Origin: JAGXTF01 sp038317095
Lineage (GTDB): Bacteria; Bacteroidota; Bacteroidia; NS11-12g; UBA955
Assembly (NCBI GenBank): GCA_038317095.1
Contig: JBBQBB010000013.1
Coordinates: 1 to 59,297, forward strand
DNA: 59,297 nt
Direction of reading: 5' to 3'
Below, in pieces: positions 1 through 8,896 of this stretch (position 1 is the first letter of the stretch; every line of letters starts with the position of its first letter). The notes beneath the pieces are model-generated. The model saw only the letters and a list, made by a program, of their open reading frames with translations, was not told the origin of the DNA and did no database searches. The position numbers and the translations under genes were made by a program.

Positions 1-2
1 GT

Positions 3-677
3 TTTGTGTTGATTCTGATTTCTTGTAAAAAAGACATTGTGGGATACAATAAACCAATTTATTTGATTGACGAAACAGGCCCATATACCAGCGAGTTTTG
101 GAATTTAGAAAAAACTCAATATTGGTATTTTGATAAATATGAACAGAAAAACAATGGATTGTTCCAAACTATTGGCGAATATTGGTTATTCCCTAAATAT
201 TTGAAACAAAAAAATAAACTTGAATATTATAGTCTCTGGGTAGGCGCTGATAGCAATGCGTTATAAATATTTTTTTACCCAGTTTCTACTAACTTTGAAT
301 TTTCATACATTTTGTTGGGCAATAGTTATTTGGAAATTATGAATACAAAAGATATATATATAAATTCAGTCAACAATTTGACAACTAAAACCCACTCGTT
401 GAATGATATAAAATATTCATTTAGTTCAAATTTCTATACTAAACCTTTGCAATTAGCATCACCATGGGGCAAGGGTAACGCGCTTCGTATATCAATTGAT
501 TCAACAGAGCCCTATGGAACAAATGCAAAATTTTCTAAGTCACGTTGGGAAATATATCTAGAGGGCAATGTCGGACGAGTGAAAATTATTCATGAAAGAA
601 TAAATAGGCATTTTTTAGTTAACAAGATTGACACAAATAGATATATTTATCTACTTAAACGGTTTAAAACGCGATGA
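3..677 (+). pseudogene. Partial lipoprotein gene interrupted by an in-frame stop
   Basis: The reading frame enters from the left edge with a hydrophobic stretch ending in Leu-Ile-Ser-Cys-Lys-Lys, a typical lipobox, so the product would be a lipid-anchored envelope protein whose signal peptide start lies outside the window. The frame stops at a single TAA at 264-266 but continues in the same frame without another stop to 677. The sequence right after the stop (Phe-Phe-Tyr-Pro-Val-Ser) still reads like protein, so one gene broken by a nonsense mutation is more likely than two genes. The frame overlaps the next gene by ATGA, as in an intact operon. I do not recognise the family. A real short lipoprotein followed by a separate second gene (first possible start near 312) cannot be excluded. 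Confidence 0.5.
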
Positions 678-1390
678 CGAAAGTTGTTTTTTTTATAATT
701 TCATTGTGTTTTTTTTCTGGTATACTTTCATGCAGAAAGTCGGATAAGTTAAAAGTAGATAGTGCTTCAATTCAAAAAGACACTTCAAAAATTTTAAGAG
801 GTGGATACTATTGGCCAATTGGTTCAAGCCTACGTTGGAAGTACTCGTTATATACTGGTCGTAGTTTGAATAATGTCACAAAATCGGCAGATGTTTTGTG
901 GATTGGACTTAAGGATAGTATTCGTTTGGCAGGTAGGTACGTGTTTAGGTACACTTTAAGCGCTGATTCCTTATTGACTCAAGTTAAAAGGACATTTTTA
1001 GTCGTAAGTAATGATTATGATGTCGCTTTTTTAGATGCGAGGGGCTTTGAGTACCCAATTTTTTCCATAAACTCACTTTCGAAGAGTTTTCAAAGTTTTT
1101 TGAATATTGGAGTTTCTCCGCAAAATAATATTTCATATTATTACTTTTCCCCCTTATTGGTGCAGTCAATTGAAAATAGAAGCTATGATACTTATAAATC
1201 CCAAATTGACAGTGTCTCCAAGTACTTTTCTAAGGATTCGTTTTCTTACCATTCAAATGAGATTTATCTTTCATATCAGTTTGGTCCTGTGCGCTTAAGG
1301 TATATTGATGTAGAAAACTCAAATTCAAAAACCGGGGGTAAACCAGACACTTTAATTAGAGATTATAAGCTTTTGAATTTTTTCAGATAG
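674..1390 (+). CDS. Hypothetical lipoprotein
   Basis: This 238-residue protein has a short basic start, a hydrophobic segment and a lipobox ending at Cys20 (Gly-Ile-Leu-Ser-Cys-Arg-Lys), which predicts export and lipid anchoring, probably in the outer membrane. The rest is rich in Ser, Tyr and Asp, with alternating patterns that suggest beta structure, but I recognise no domain. Its ATG overlaps the stop of the preceding broken lipoprotein gene by four bases (ATGA), so the two were probably co-transcribed. The AT-rich composition and lack of recognisable homology resemble other accessory surface proteins of Bacteroidetes. The function is unknown. Confidence 0.65.
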   Translation: MTKVVFFIISLCFFSGILSCRKSDKLKVDSASIQKDTSKILRGGYYWPIGSSLRWKYSLYTGRSLNNVTKSADVLWIGLKDSIRLAGRYVFRYTLSADSLLTQVKRTFLVVSNDYDVAFLDARGFEYPIFSINSLSKSFQSFLNIGVSPQNNISYYYFSPLLVQSIENRSYDTYKSQIDSVSKYFSKDSFSYHSNEIYLSYQFGPVRLRYIDVENSNSKTGGKPDTLIRDYKLLNFFR

Positions 1391-1512
1391 CCTAGTTTCT
1401 ATTCAAATATAAATTTTTGTAACTCCTTTAAAAGATAATACTAAACAATAATTCATCTCTGTGAACAACTCCCTTTGAACCTTTCCCAATTTTTGTTTTT
1501 TTTCGCAGTTCC

Positions 1513-4113
1513 ATGGCATACGACCCAGATGCGCATTTAGAAGACGATCAAAATCCAAAGGAAGAAACCCATATTGGTAGCGTTAAGCCCGTAAGTGGCC
1601 TGTATCGCGACTGGTTTATGGAGTATGCTTCCTATGTAATTTTGGAACGTGCCATACCTGCGATTGAAGATGGTTTAAAGCCAGTTCAGCGCAGAATTAT
1701 GCACGCAATGCATGTGATGGACGATGGCCGATACAACAAAGTAGCCAATATTATTGGGGCAACGATGGCTTATCACCCGCATGGCGATGCTGCAATTGGC
1801 GATGCTTTGGTGAATTTGGGTCAAAAAGAACTTTTGGTAGATACCCAAGGAAACTGGGGGGATGTTAGGACTGGCGATAGCGCTGCTGCACCTAGGTATA
1901 TTGAGTCTCGATTGTCGCATTTTGCACTGGAAGTGGCTTTCAACGACAAAACCACCGAGTGGCAACTCTCCTACGACGGTCGTAAGAAAGAGCCAGTAAC
2001 GTTGCCCATGAAATTTCCTTTGCTATTGGCACAAGGGGTAGAAGGCATTGCTGTGGGGTTAAGTACCAAAATAATGCCCCATAATTTTATAGAATTGTGC
2101 GAGGCGAGCATTGATATCTTAAAAGGAAAGAAAACAGACATTCAACCCGATTTTCCAACGGGTGGATCTGCCGATTTTAGTCAGTATGCCGGCGGTAAAA
2201 AAGGTTCGAGAATTAGGGTTCGAGCAAAGATTGAGGAAAAAGATAAAACAACTTTGACAATAAGGGATATTCCTTATGGAACCACAACTGGATCCTTGAT
2301 TGAGTCTATTATTAAAGCCAATGATAACGGTAAGATAAAAATAAAAAAGGTAATAGACAATACCGCAGCAAACGTAGATATAGAGGTGCAATTGGTGCCC
2401 GGTATCAATCCGGATATGGCTATTAATGCATTGTATGCCTTTACAGATTGTGAAGTATCTATTTCTCCTTTGGCATGTGTAATTAAAGACAACAAGCCTC
2501 AGTTCTTAAATGTGAATGAAATTCTGAAAGAGAATACGCAGAATACCTTGCACTTGTTAAAGCGAGAATTGGAAATTCGACTGAGTGAGTTGGAAGAGAA
2601 ATGGCATTTTTCATCTCTGGAGAAAATTTTCATCGAAAACCGCATTTACCGCGATATTGAAGAAAGCACCACTTGGGAACACGTAATTTCCACCATCGAC
2701 AAAGGATTACAACCATTTAAGAAAAAATTTATTCGTGAAATTACCGAAGAAGATATTGTTCGGTTGACGGAGATTAGGATTAAGAGGATTTCAAAATTTG
2801 ATGGATTTAAAGCCGACGAGCTGATGCGCAGCTTGGAAGAAGATATTAAAACGGTTAAGCACTATCTTGAAAATTTGGTTGAATATGCCATTGATTATTA
2901 TAAAAATTTAATCAAGAAATACGGCAAAGGAAAAGAGAGAAAAACGGAAATTCGATTGTTTGACACCATTGAAGCCAATGTAGTTGCTGCAGCCAATGTG
3001 AAATTATATGCGAATTTAAAGGAGGGTTTTGTAGGCACAGGCCTTAAAAAGGAAACTTTTATTTGCGATTGCAGCGATATTGACGACATAATAGCTTTCA
3101 GGGCAGATGGCAAATACATGATAAGTAAAGTGAATGAAAAAACATTTTATGGCAAAGATTTGATGCTAGTGGATGTTTGGCGAAAAAATGATGAACGTAC
3201 CACCTATAATGTAATTTATTGGGACGGCGCCGCCAAACGGGCTATGGTAAAACGATTTAATGCTACGGGACTTATTAGAGACAAAGAGTATGATATGACG
3301 ATTGGTTCTAAAGGCAGTGATATTTTGTATTTTTCGGCCAATCAGAACGGAGAAGCGGAAAAGGTTGCTATACATTTAAGTTCTATCGCCAATGCTCGGG
3401 TAAAACAATTCGATTACGACTTTGCACAACTTGCCATAAAAGGAAAATCCTCCCAAGGGAATCTGTTAACCCGTTACCCAGTTCGGAAAGTAGATTTGAA
3501 AGAAAAGGGTATTTCTACCCTAGGTGGAGTTAAAATATATTGGGACGACAACACAGGCAGATTAAACGGTGAAGGGAGAGGTATTTTTATTGGGGAATTC
3601 GATGGCGACGATAAAGTTTTAGTAATTTACAATGACGGTTCCTATGAATTAACCAATTACGAACTCATTAACAGGTATGAACCAGAAACTGTCTATTTAA
3701 TACAAAAATTCTGGTCAGAAATGGTTGTGAACTGTATTTATTTTGATGGTAAAACAAAAAATTATTTCGTTAAAAGATTTCAGATTGAAACCACAACCAT
3801 AGGTAAGAAATTTGTATTTATTGGAGAAGCAAAAGGCACCACATTGGCGGTTGCATGCACCAATGAAGAAAGTACTGTGCTTTTTACCACTGAGGATAAA
3901 AAGAAAGTAAAGGGTGATTGGATTTTGGAATTTCCGGAATTTATGGAAGTACAAGGTTGGAAAACCGTAGGTAGCAGACTTTCAACCGATGTGGTGAAAA
4001 AAGTATTGTTGCAAGGTGAAAAAGTGGGTCATCCACCGGTACCTCCATCTCAAACAGTAGCTGAGCAATTTGCGGAAGAAAACAAAAATACCGACCAACT
4101 GAATTTGTTGTAG
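1513..4113 (+). CDS. parC: DNA topoisomerase IV subunit A (ParC/GyrA family)
   Basis: This is the 866-residue DNA breakage-reunion subunit of a type IIA topoisomerase, which works with ParE to unlink daughter chromosomes and relax supercoils. The N-terminal winged-helix region has the family's Pro-Val-Gln-Arg-Arg and His-Pro-His-Gly-Asp motifs, and the catalytic tyrosine is Tyr129 in Ala-Pro-Arg-Tyr-Ile-Glu-Ser. A coiled-coil tower region lies near residues 330-480, and a C-terminal DNA-wrapping domain follows. The length and the short acidic N-terminal extension fit the second GyrA-like protein of Bacteroidetes, usually called ParC, better than gyrase GyrA, and I see no clear GyrA-box. The only plausible start is the ATG after a T-rich tract. 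The partner parE is not next to it on the right, and the gene appears to stand alone. Gyrase A is the less likely alternative. Confidence 0.85.
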   Translation: MAYDPDAHLEDDQNPKEETHIGSVKPVSGLYRDWFMEYASYVILERAIPAIEDGLKPVQRRIMHAMHVMDDGRYNKVANIIGATMAYHPHGDAAIGDALVNLGQKELLVDTQGNWGDVRTGDSAAAPRYIESRLSHFALEVAFNDKTTEWQLSYDGRKKEPVTLPMKFPLLLAQGVEGIAVGLSTKIMPHNFIELCEASIDILKGKKTDIQPDFPTGGSADFSQYAGGKKGSRIRVRAKIEEKDKTTLTIRDIPYGTTTGSLIESIIKANDNGKIKIKKVIDNTAANVDIEVQLVPGINPDMAINALYAFTDCEVSISPLACVIKDNKPQFLNVNEILKENTQNTLHLLKRELEIRLSELEEKWHFSSLEKIFIENRIYRDIEESTTWEHVISTIDKGLQPFKKKFIREITEEDIVRLTEIRIKRISKFDGFKADELMRSLEEDIKTVKHYLENLVEYAIDYYKNLIKKYGKGKERKTEIRLFDTIEANVVAAANVKLYANLKEGFVGTGLKKETFICDCSDIDDIIAFRADGKYMISKVNEKTFYGKDLMLVDVWRKNDERTTYNVIYWDGAAKRAMVKRFNATGLIRDKEYDMTIGSKGSDILYFSANQNGEAEKVAIHLSSIANARVKQFDYDFAQLAIKGKSSQGNLLTRYPVRKVDLKEKGISTLGGVKIYWDDNTGRLNGEGRGIFIGEFDGDDKVLVIYNDGSYELTNYELINRYEPETVYLIQKFWSEMVVNCIYFDGKTKNYFVKRFQIETTTIGKKFVFIGEAKGTTLAVACTNEESTVLFTTEDKKKVKGDWILEFPEFMEVQGWKTVGSRLSTDVVKKVLLQGEKVGHPPVPPSQTVAEQFAEENKNTDQLNLL

Positions 4114-4217
4114 TTGTATATTTGGAAATGCACAAGCGTGTTTTTTGAATGCTTTTATGAAGATATCTTTAATTTTCAAAAACGTGGCATTATGGCTTCC
4201 CCATATTTACTAATTCC

Positions 4218-4225
4218 TATATTTG
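4218..4225 (+). promoter_or_regulatory. Putative Bacteroidetes -7 element (TATATTTG)
   Basis: The sequence TATATTTG matches the Bacteroidetes -7 consensus TAnnTTTG and lies exactly four bases before the ATG at 4230. Transcription would then start at or next to the start codon. I see no clear -33 TTG at the usual distance, so the call rests on the -7 match and its position. Confidence 0.45.
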
Positions 4226-4229
4226 CACA

Positions 4230-5123
4230 ATGTCTTTCCGTCAACTAACCCCTCCTGTTTTGCCAGACTATGAACTCCTTGACACGGGGGATTTTGAAAA
4301 ATTGGAGAGATTTGGCAAATACATTTTGCGAAGACCAGAGCCTCAGGCGGTTTGGAGTAAAAGTTTGAAAGATGCTGAATGGGAGAAACAGGCGCACGCA
4401 ACATTTCAGAGAAAGAGTGAAAAGGATGCCGAAGCAGGCAATTGGACCGTGAAACCGGGAATGCAAGACCGATGGATGGTACAATATAAAAACGGGCATT
4501 TGGATTTGAAAATGAGACTTGCATTAACTTCATTTAAACATGTCGGCATATTCCCGGAGCAAGCAGAGAATTGGGATTATATTTCAAAAATTGTACATAC
4601 AATTGTAGGTACAAATAGAGAAAAACCCAAAGTCCTAAACTTGTTCGCATACACCGGTGGAGCCTCCTTGGCTGCATGTCAAGCGGGTGCAGATGTTGTG
4701 CATGTTGATAGCGTGAAACAAGTCGTATCTTGGAGCAGAGAAAATATGGAATCTAGTGGATTGGCGGATATAAGATGGGTTGTGGAAGATGCTTTTAAAT
4801 TTGTGCAACGCGAAGTGAAAAGAGGCAATAAATACCAAGGCATTATCCTAGATCCACCAGCTTATGGCCGCGGACCCGATGGAGAAAGGTGGCTTCTTGA
4901 AAAACAAATCAATGAATTGCTTTATTTGTGCAATGAATTGCTAGAAGAAAAAGATGCATTCTTCTTAATCAATTTATACAGTATGGGTTTTTCCACACTT
5001 ATTACAGAGAACCTTGTACATACAAATTTTAAAATTACCGATTCTGAAACCGGCGAAATTTATTTGCAAGATAAGTTTAAAAAGAAATTACCCTTGGGCA
5101 CATTCTTGAGATTTACAAGGTAA
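4230..5123 (+). CDS. Class I SAM-dependent methyltransferase (RlmI/COG1092-like)
   Basis: This 297-residue methyltransferase has a Rossmann fold. Motif I is Leu-Asn-Leu-Phe-Ala-Tyr-Thr-Gly-Gly near residues 133-141, and motif IV is Leu-Asp-Pro-Pro-Ala-Tyr-Gly-Arg-Gly near 207-215. The sequence resembles the RlmI/RlmK-type 23S rRNA cytosine-C5 methyltransferase group. It lacks the usual N-terminal PUA domain, and the Cys-bearing motif VI of RlmI is replaced by Ile-Asn-Leu-Tyr-Ser-Met-Gly. The chemistry may therefore differ from m5C formation, and the substrate (rRNA or other) is not visible. The gene stands alone between parC and a convergent ABC exporter, with a -7 promoter element four bases before its ATG. 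The family call is good; the substrate is unknown. Confidence 0.75.
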   Translation: MSFRQLTPPVLPDYELLDTGDFEKLERFGKYILRRPEPQAVWSKSLKDAEWEKQAHATFQRKSEKDAEAGNWTVKPGMQDRWMVQYKNGHLDLKMRLALTSFKHVGIFPEQAENWDYISKIVHTIVGTNREKPKVLNLFAYTGGASLAACQAGADVVHVDSVKQVVSWSRENMESSGLADIRWVVEDAFKFVQREVKRGNKYQGIILDPPAYGRGPDGERWLLEKQINELLYLCNELLEEKDAFFLINLYSMGFSTLITENLVHTNFKITDSETGEIYLQDKFKKKLPLGTFLRFTR

Positions 5124-5131
5124 TATCAGCG

Positions 5132-6451
5132 TTAATTCTTTCTGAAAATCCATTTTCCCAATTCTCTCCAAGTGGGTTTTTTGCCGTACATTAAAATGCC
5201 AATTCTGTAAATTCTGCCAGTCATCCATACAAAGAATACGAAAGTGGCAATCAATATCAGTGCAGATAGGGCAACTTCGGACCAGGGAATGCCAAAAGGA
5301 GAACGAACCACCATTAAAATAGGACTGGTGAAAGGAATCAGAGAAAATATTTTTGCCATAGGGCCATGTGGATCCTGAAAAACCGTGGTTTGTGCAATCA
5401 CAATACCGAAAACCAAAGGCAATGAAATAGGCATCATAAATTGTTGGGTATCAGTCTCCTGATTGGCGGCAGATCCAATAGCGGCAAACATGCTGCTGTA
5501 TAAGAGAAAACCTCCCAAAAAGAATATGAGAAATATTACGATGATTTGTCCGTAAGGCAAATTGGAAAAGACTTCAAGCATTTGACCACCTGCCGAGTTT
5601 TTGGCCAAAGCCGCGCCAGGTCCAGGCATGCTTGTAGGTAGTTTTTGGGCTGTTTCCATCATTTTACCACCAATTACTGCAGAGATAATGGTTACAAAGC
5701 CAAGACTCAACACAATCCAAGCTGCGAATTGGGTTAACCCTACCAGCGCAACGCCCAGTATTTTACCCATCATCAATTGAAAGGGTTTTACAGATGATAT
5801 TACTACTTCTACAATTCGATTTGTTTTTTCTTCCAAAGTACTTCGCATTATCATGGAGCCATAGATGAAAATAAACATGTACACCACAAAGGCTAGAAAA
5901 ATACCAATGCCACTTTTGGCCATACTGCTGCTGTTTTTCAAACCTCCATTCTCATCTATTTCTATGGTATGAACGCTTGCTGCGGGCTTTAAAGAGTCAA
6001 TTTTACCTTTGCTTAATCCAATGTTTTGAAGCCGCGTTTTGTAGACCTTGCTCGCCAATAAATTTCCTAGTTTTTCGCTTTGCAACAAAGAGAGGGTTTT
6101 TTTCGAAACCCAATCAATACTGTCAATGGTTTGTAGTTCTTTGTCGTTTATTTCTAAATAGCTATCATATTCGCCAGAGGATACTTTTTTCAAAGCTTCA
6201 CTTTTTGCAAGCGTTGTGGTTTTGAATTTATAATTATCAAAACTGTCTAGTTTGTCCGCAAAAAAACCATTGTTGTCTTTAAACAAGGCATGACGTATTT
6301 TTTTATCGCTAGCATCTTGTGTGGCTACTAAAAAAATACCTCCATAAAATAGGGCAATCAGAATAGGCCCTAAAAGGGTCATGATGATGAACATTTTGTT
6401 CTTAACCCTGGTGATGTATTCTCTTTTTAATATAACCCAAATTTTATCCAT
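5132..6451 (-). CDS. ABC-2 type transporter permease (NatB-like)
   Basis: This 439-residue inner-membrane permease of an ABC exporter has an N-terminal membrane helix near residues 22-44, a soluble extracytoplasmic region of about 130 residues, and then a hydrophobic C-terminal half with about five helices. That is the arrangement of the NatB/ABC-2 family. The gene lies directly downstream of its ATPase partner, with an 8-base overlap, so the two are translated together and probably form a homodimeric permease with two ATPases. Family members export sodium ions, drugs or peptides. Nothing in the sequence fixes the substrate. It converges on the methyltransferase gene with only eight bases between their stops. 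Confidence 0.82.
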   Translation of the reverse strand: MDKIWVILKREYITRVKNKMFIIMTLLGPILIALFYGGIFLVATQDASDKKIRHALFKDNNGFFADKLDSFDNYKFKTTTLAKSEALKKVSSGEYDSYLEINDKELQTIDSIDWVSKKTLSLLQSEKLGNLLASKVYKTRLQNIGLSKGKIDSLKPAASVHTIEIDENGGLKNSSSMAKSGIGIFLAFVVYMFIFIYGSMIMRSTLEEKTNRIVEVVISSVKPFQLMMGKILGVALVGLTQFAAWIVLSLGFVTIISAVIGGKMMETAQKLPTSMPGPGAALAKNSAGGQMLEVFSNLPYGQIIVIFLIFFLGGFLLYSSMFAAIGSAANQETDTQQFMMPISLPLVFGIVIAQTTVFQDPHGPMAKIFSLIPFTSPILMVVRSPFGIPWSEVALSALILIATFVFFVWMTGRIYRIGILMYGKKPTWRELGKWIFRKN

Positions 6452-7361
6452 TGGAATTGTTTTTAATTGTATCTACAAATATTTGGTGAATGGTTGGAAG
6501 AGCCTCAGAAAAGTGAATTAAATCTCCTTTTTTAGTGGCCAAGGAAAGTAGAATCTCTACTTCAGAAGAGTTTTGCAACTGAAAAGTATAAATATTTCTT
6601 CCATCTGCTGTTTGCACGCTAGAAATGGGTTGTAAATAATCTTCTAAGAAGCTCACGGATTTTAAATATCCCACTTCGTATTGATTCTTGAACATTTTTC
6701 GTCTTAAACCTCCAGCTTCGCCGTTGAGTTTTACTTGACCATGATCTACAATGCACAAATAGTCGCAGAGTTCTTCCACGTTGTCCATTCGGTGGGTGCT
6801 AAAAAGTAGGGTTGCGCCGTTTTTATTTAACTCTAAAATGAGGTCTTTGATTAAATCGGCATTCACAGGGTCAAAGCCAGAAAAGGGTTCGTCTAAAATG
6901 ATAAATTCTGGATTGTGAATAATGGTTGTTAAAAACTGCACTTTTTGGGCCATGCCTTTGCTCAGCTCTTCAATTTTTTTGTTTTCCCAGGTTTGCATAT
7001 CCAATCGCGCCAACCATTTTTTAGCGGTTATTTTCGCTTGTTGGGGCTTGACTCCTTTGATTTCAGCAAAAAACAGCAGTTGGTCTAAAACAGACATTTT
7101 TTTATACAAACCCCGTTCTTCTGGCATATAGCCCATGCGCGAGGCATGGTTTTCTTGCAAAGGCTCCCCTTTGAAAAGGATTAGGCCAGTATCCGGTTTA
7201 GTAATGGTTGTGAGCATGCGGATTAATGTCGTTTTGCCCGCCCCGTTAGGCCCTAAAAGTCCATAAATGCTGCCTTGAGGAATTTGCAAGGAGATATGAT
7301 CGGCAGCTTTGCTACTACCATAAGTTTTGCAAACTTCTCGTGTTTCTAAAATGATTGACAC
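6444..7361 (-). CDS. ABC transporter ATP-binding protein (NatA-like)
   Basis: This 305-residue ATPase powers the permease encoded just downstream. All ABC motifs are intact: Walker A Gly-Pro-Asn-Gly-Ala-Gly-Lys-Thr-Thr at 37-45, signature Leu-Ser-Lys-Gly-Met at 133-137, Walker B Ile-Leu-Asp-Glu-Pro at 155-159, and the switch His at 190. A C-terminal extension of about 80 residues after the nucleotide-binding domain is usual for NatA-type proteins. The start codon is GTG at 7361, and a TACTTTTG promoter element ends four bases before it, so the mRNA may be nearly leaderless. The pair forms a simple two-gene exporter operon. Substrate unknown. Confidence 0.85.
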   Translation of the reverse strand: MSIILETREVCKTYGSSKAADHISLQIPQGSIYGLLGPNGAGKTTLIRMLTTITKPDTGLILFKGEPLQENHASRMGYMPEERGLYKKMSVLDQLLFFAEIKGVKPQQAKITAKKWLARLDMQTWENKKIEELSKGMAQKVQFLTTIIHNPEFIILDEPFSGFDPVNADLIKDLILELNKNGATLLFSTHRMDNVEELCDYLCIVDHGQVKLNGEAGGLRRKMFKNQYEVGYLKSVSFLEDYLQPISSVQTADGRNIYTFQLQNSSEVEILLSLATKKGDLIHFSEALPTIHQIFVDTIKNNSNG

Positions 7362-7365
7362 TAGG

Positions 7366-7373
7366 CAAAAGTA
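7366..7373 (-). promoter_or_regulatory. Putative -7 element (TACTTTTG) of the ABC exporter operon
   Basis: Read on the minus strand, TACTTTTG fits TAnnTTTG and is followed by CCTA and then the GTG start codon. The spacing of four bases is the same as at several other genes in this window. No convincing -33 element was seen. Confidence 0.42.
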
Positions 7374-7542
7374 TGCAAACGGAGGGCAGTTTGCCTAGAT
7401 TGTGAATAGTTTTCGTTAAACGGTGCATGGCTTAGATGAACGTTAGAAAAGAGTTAGATTAAATTGAACCCAATACATTTCAAGAACGTTTAGTTCGTCA
7501 GTCGTTTGCGGAACTTATTAAATAAGCGACGGACCAGATAAA

Positions 7543-7650
7543 TCAAGCCAACAAAACATCTGCAGGGATATTGAGTTCTTTATGAAATATTTTGGCAATT
7601 TCCAGGGTCAGTGGTTTGCATTATTTAGAAGCATCTATCAAGCTAAATTT
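7543..7650 (-). pseudogene. HigA-like (XRE/HTH) antitoxin C-terminal remnant
   Basis: On the minus strand a short frame ending at a TGA at 7543-7545 reads Lys-Pro-Leu-Thr-Leu-Glu-Ile-Ala-Lys-Ile-Phe-His-Lys-Glu-Leu-Asn-Ile-Pro-Ala. This closely resembles the C-terminal part of HigA-type helix-turn-helix antitoxins. Just upstream the same frame has a TAA (7621-7623), and before that Lys-Phe-Ser-Leu-Ile, which can be matched to the recognition helix. No start codon, intact N-terminus or toxin gene is visible. I see no other gene in the roughly 410 bases between the ABC operon promoter and the tRNA-Asn terminator, so this is probably the last trace of a decayed toxin-antitoxin locus. Confidence 0.5.
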
Positions 7651-7787
7651 GTAAACTATCAATGCCAAAATCTAAAAATAGCCATTATTCAATGATTGAA
7701 TTCGGGCTAAAATAAATATGTGTAAACTTTTTAAAAGTTGAAATACGTATTTCGTCCTATTTATGGAAGCTGCTACAAAAAAGCATA

Positions 7788-7810
7788 AAAAAACCATCCT
7801 AAGATGGTTT
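7788..7810 (-). terminator. Rho-independent terminator after tRNA-Asn
   Basis: Eight-base arms (7791-7798 and 7803-7810, AAACCATC paired with GATGGTTT) with a four-base loop are followed on the minus strand by a run of T. The hairpin lies directly after the 3' end of the minus-strand tRNA-Asn. Confidence 0.75.
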
Positions 7811-7812
7811 TG

Positions 7813-7886
7813 CTCCCTGAGCTGGACTCGAACCAGCGACCTATTGATTAACAGTCAATTGCTCTAACCAGCTGAGCTATCAAGGA
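7813..7886 (-). tRNA. tRNA-Asn (GTT)
   Basis: The minus strand folds into a complete 74-base cloverleaf: a seven-pair acceptor stem with T-G wobbles, a D-arm with GCTC/GAGC, an anticodon stem ATTGA/TCAAT with loop CTGTTAA giving anticodon GTT (Asn), and a T-arm GCTGG/CCAGC with loop TTCGAGT. The discriminator is G and CCA is not encoded. A hairpin terminator follows directly. Confidence 0.95.
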
Positions 7887-7979
7887 ATGTTATTTTGTTA
7901 ACTTTTACGCTAACGGGGTGCAAAAATAAGAAGTCTTTTGTTTTTTTTCAAGAAAAATTGTAGTTTTTTTGCAAAATAA

Positions 7980-8891
7980 ATGAGTTTACTAATAATTGGG
8001 TCGGTTGCATTTGATGCCATAGAGACCCCTTTCGGCAAAACGGGTAAAATAGTTGGGGGCAGTGCTTCCTATATATCTCTAGCCACATCAATGCTTTACG
8101 ACAAGGTAGGGTTGGTTGCAGTGGTGGGTGAAGATTTTGATATGGCCTTCTTAGAAGACCTCAAAAGTAGGGGTGTAGATACCACCGGAGTTCAAATTAA
8201 AAAGGGCGAAAAGTCCTTTTTCTGGAGTGGAAAGTACCATATGGACATGAACAGCCGGGATACTTTGGTTACAGAATTGAATGTTTTGGGTGAATTTGAC
8301 CCTATTATTCCAGAAGGATGGGACAGTCCTGATTACGTAATGCTTGGAAATTTAGCACCTGCGGTGCAGATTACAACCCTAAATCGATTGAAAAAGCGTC
8401 CTAAGTTGGTGGTTATGGACACGATGAATTTTTGGATGCAAATTGCTATCGATGAATTAAAACAAGTTTTAACCATGGTGGACGTGCTTACAGTAAACGA
8501 TGAAGAAGCGCGTGAATTGAGTGGGGAATACAGTTTGGTAAAAGCAGCAAGAAAAATCCGTGAAATGGGTCCTAAGTACCTTGTTATTAAAAAAGGGGAG
8601 CACGGTGCTTTGTTGTTTGGACCAGATGGACAAACTTTTTTCTGTCCCGCTTTGCCATTGGAGGAAGTATTTGATCCTACTGGAGCTGGAGATACCTTTG
8701 CCGGCGGTTTCTTGGGCTACATAGCCTCAAGTGGCAGAAATGATTTTGGCGGTATGAAGCGTGGACTTATGTATGGAAGTTGCATGGCAAGCTATTGTGT
8801 AGAGAAGTTTGGAACAGATCGCCTTGCTGAAATAACGGGAGGAGATATCCAAGACCGTTTGGATGTATTCGAAAAATTGATTGCCTTGTAA
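7980..8891 (+). CDS. PfkB-family carbohydrate/nucleoside kinase
   Basis: This 303-residue cytosolic kinase belongs to the ribokinase/PfkB family, which phosphorylates sugars or nucleosides with ATP. The C-terminal signature Asp-Pro-Thr-Gly-Ala-Gly-Asp-Thr-Phe-Ala-Gly-Gly (near 231-242) carries the catalytic Asp and anion hole, and an N-terminal Gly-Gly-Ser-Ala motif lies near residues 26-29. The length is normal for the family. The substrate cannot be fixed from sequence; adenosine, ribose or fructose derivatives are all possible. The start is the ATG after a T-rich stretch. The gene is separate from tRNA-Asn, which lies upstream on the opposite strand, and converges on the amylase-like gene with five bases between their stops. 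Confidence 0.85.
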   Translation: MSLLIIGSVAFDAIETPFGKTGKIVGGSASYISLATSMLYDKVGLVAVVGEDFDMAFLEDLKSRGVDTTGVQIKKGEKSFFWSGKYHMDMNSRDTLVTELNVLGEFDPIIPEGWDSPDYVMLGNLAPAVQITTLNRLKKRPKLVVMDTMNFWMQIAIDELKQVLTMVDVLTVNDEEARELSGEYSLVKAARKIREMGPKYLVIKKGEHGALLFGPDGQTFFCPALPLEEVFDPTGAGDTFAGGFLGYIASSGRNDFGGMKRGLMYGSCMASYCVEKFGTDRLAEITGGDIQDRLDVFEKLIAL

Positions 8892-8896
8892 GAATT

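Noticed and set aside
4125..4147. Terminator after parC
   Set aside because: A GCAC/GTGT stem of four pairs before six T is too weak to claim.
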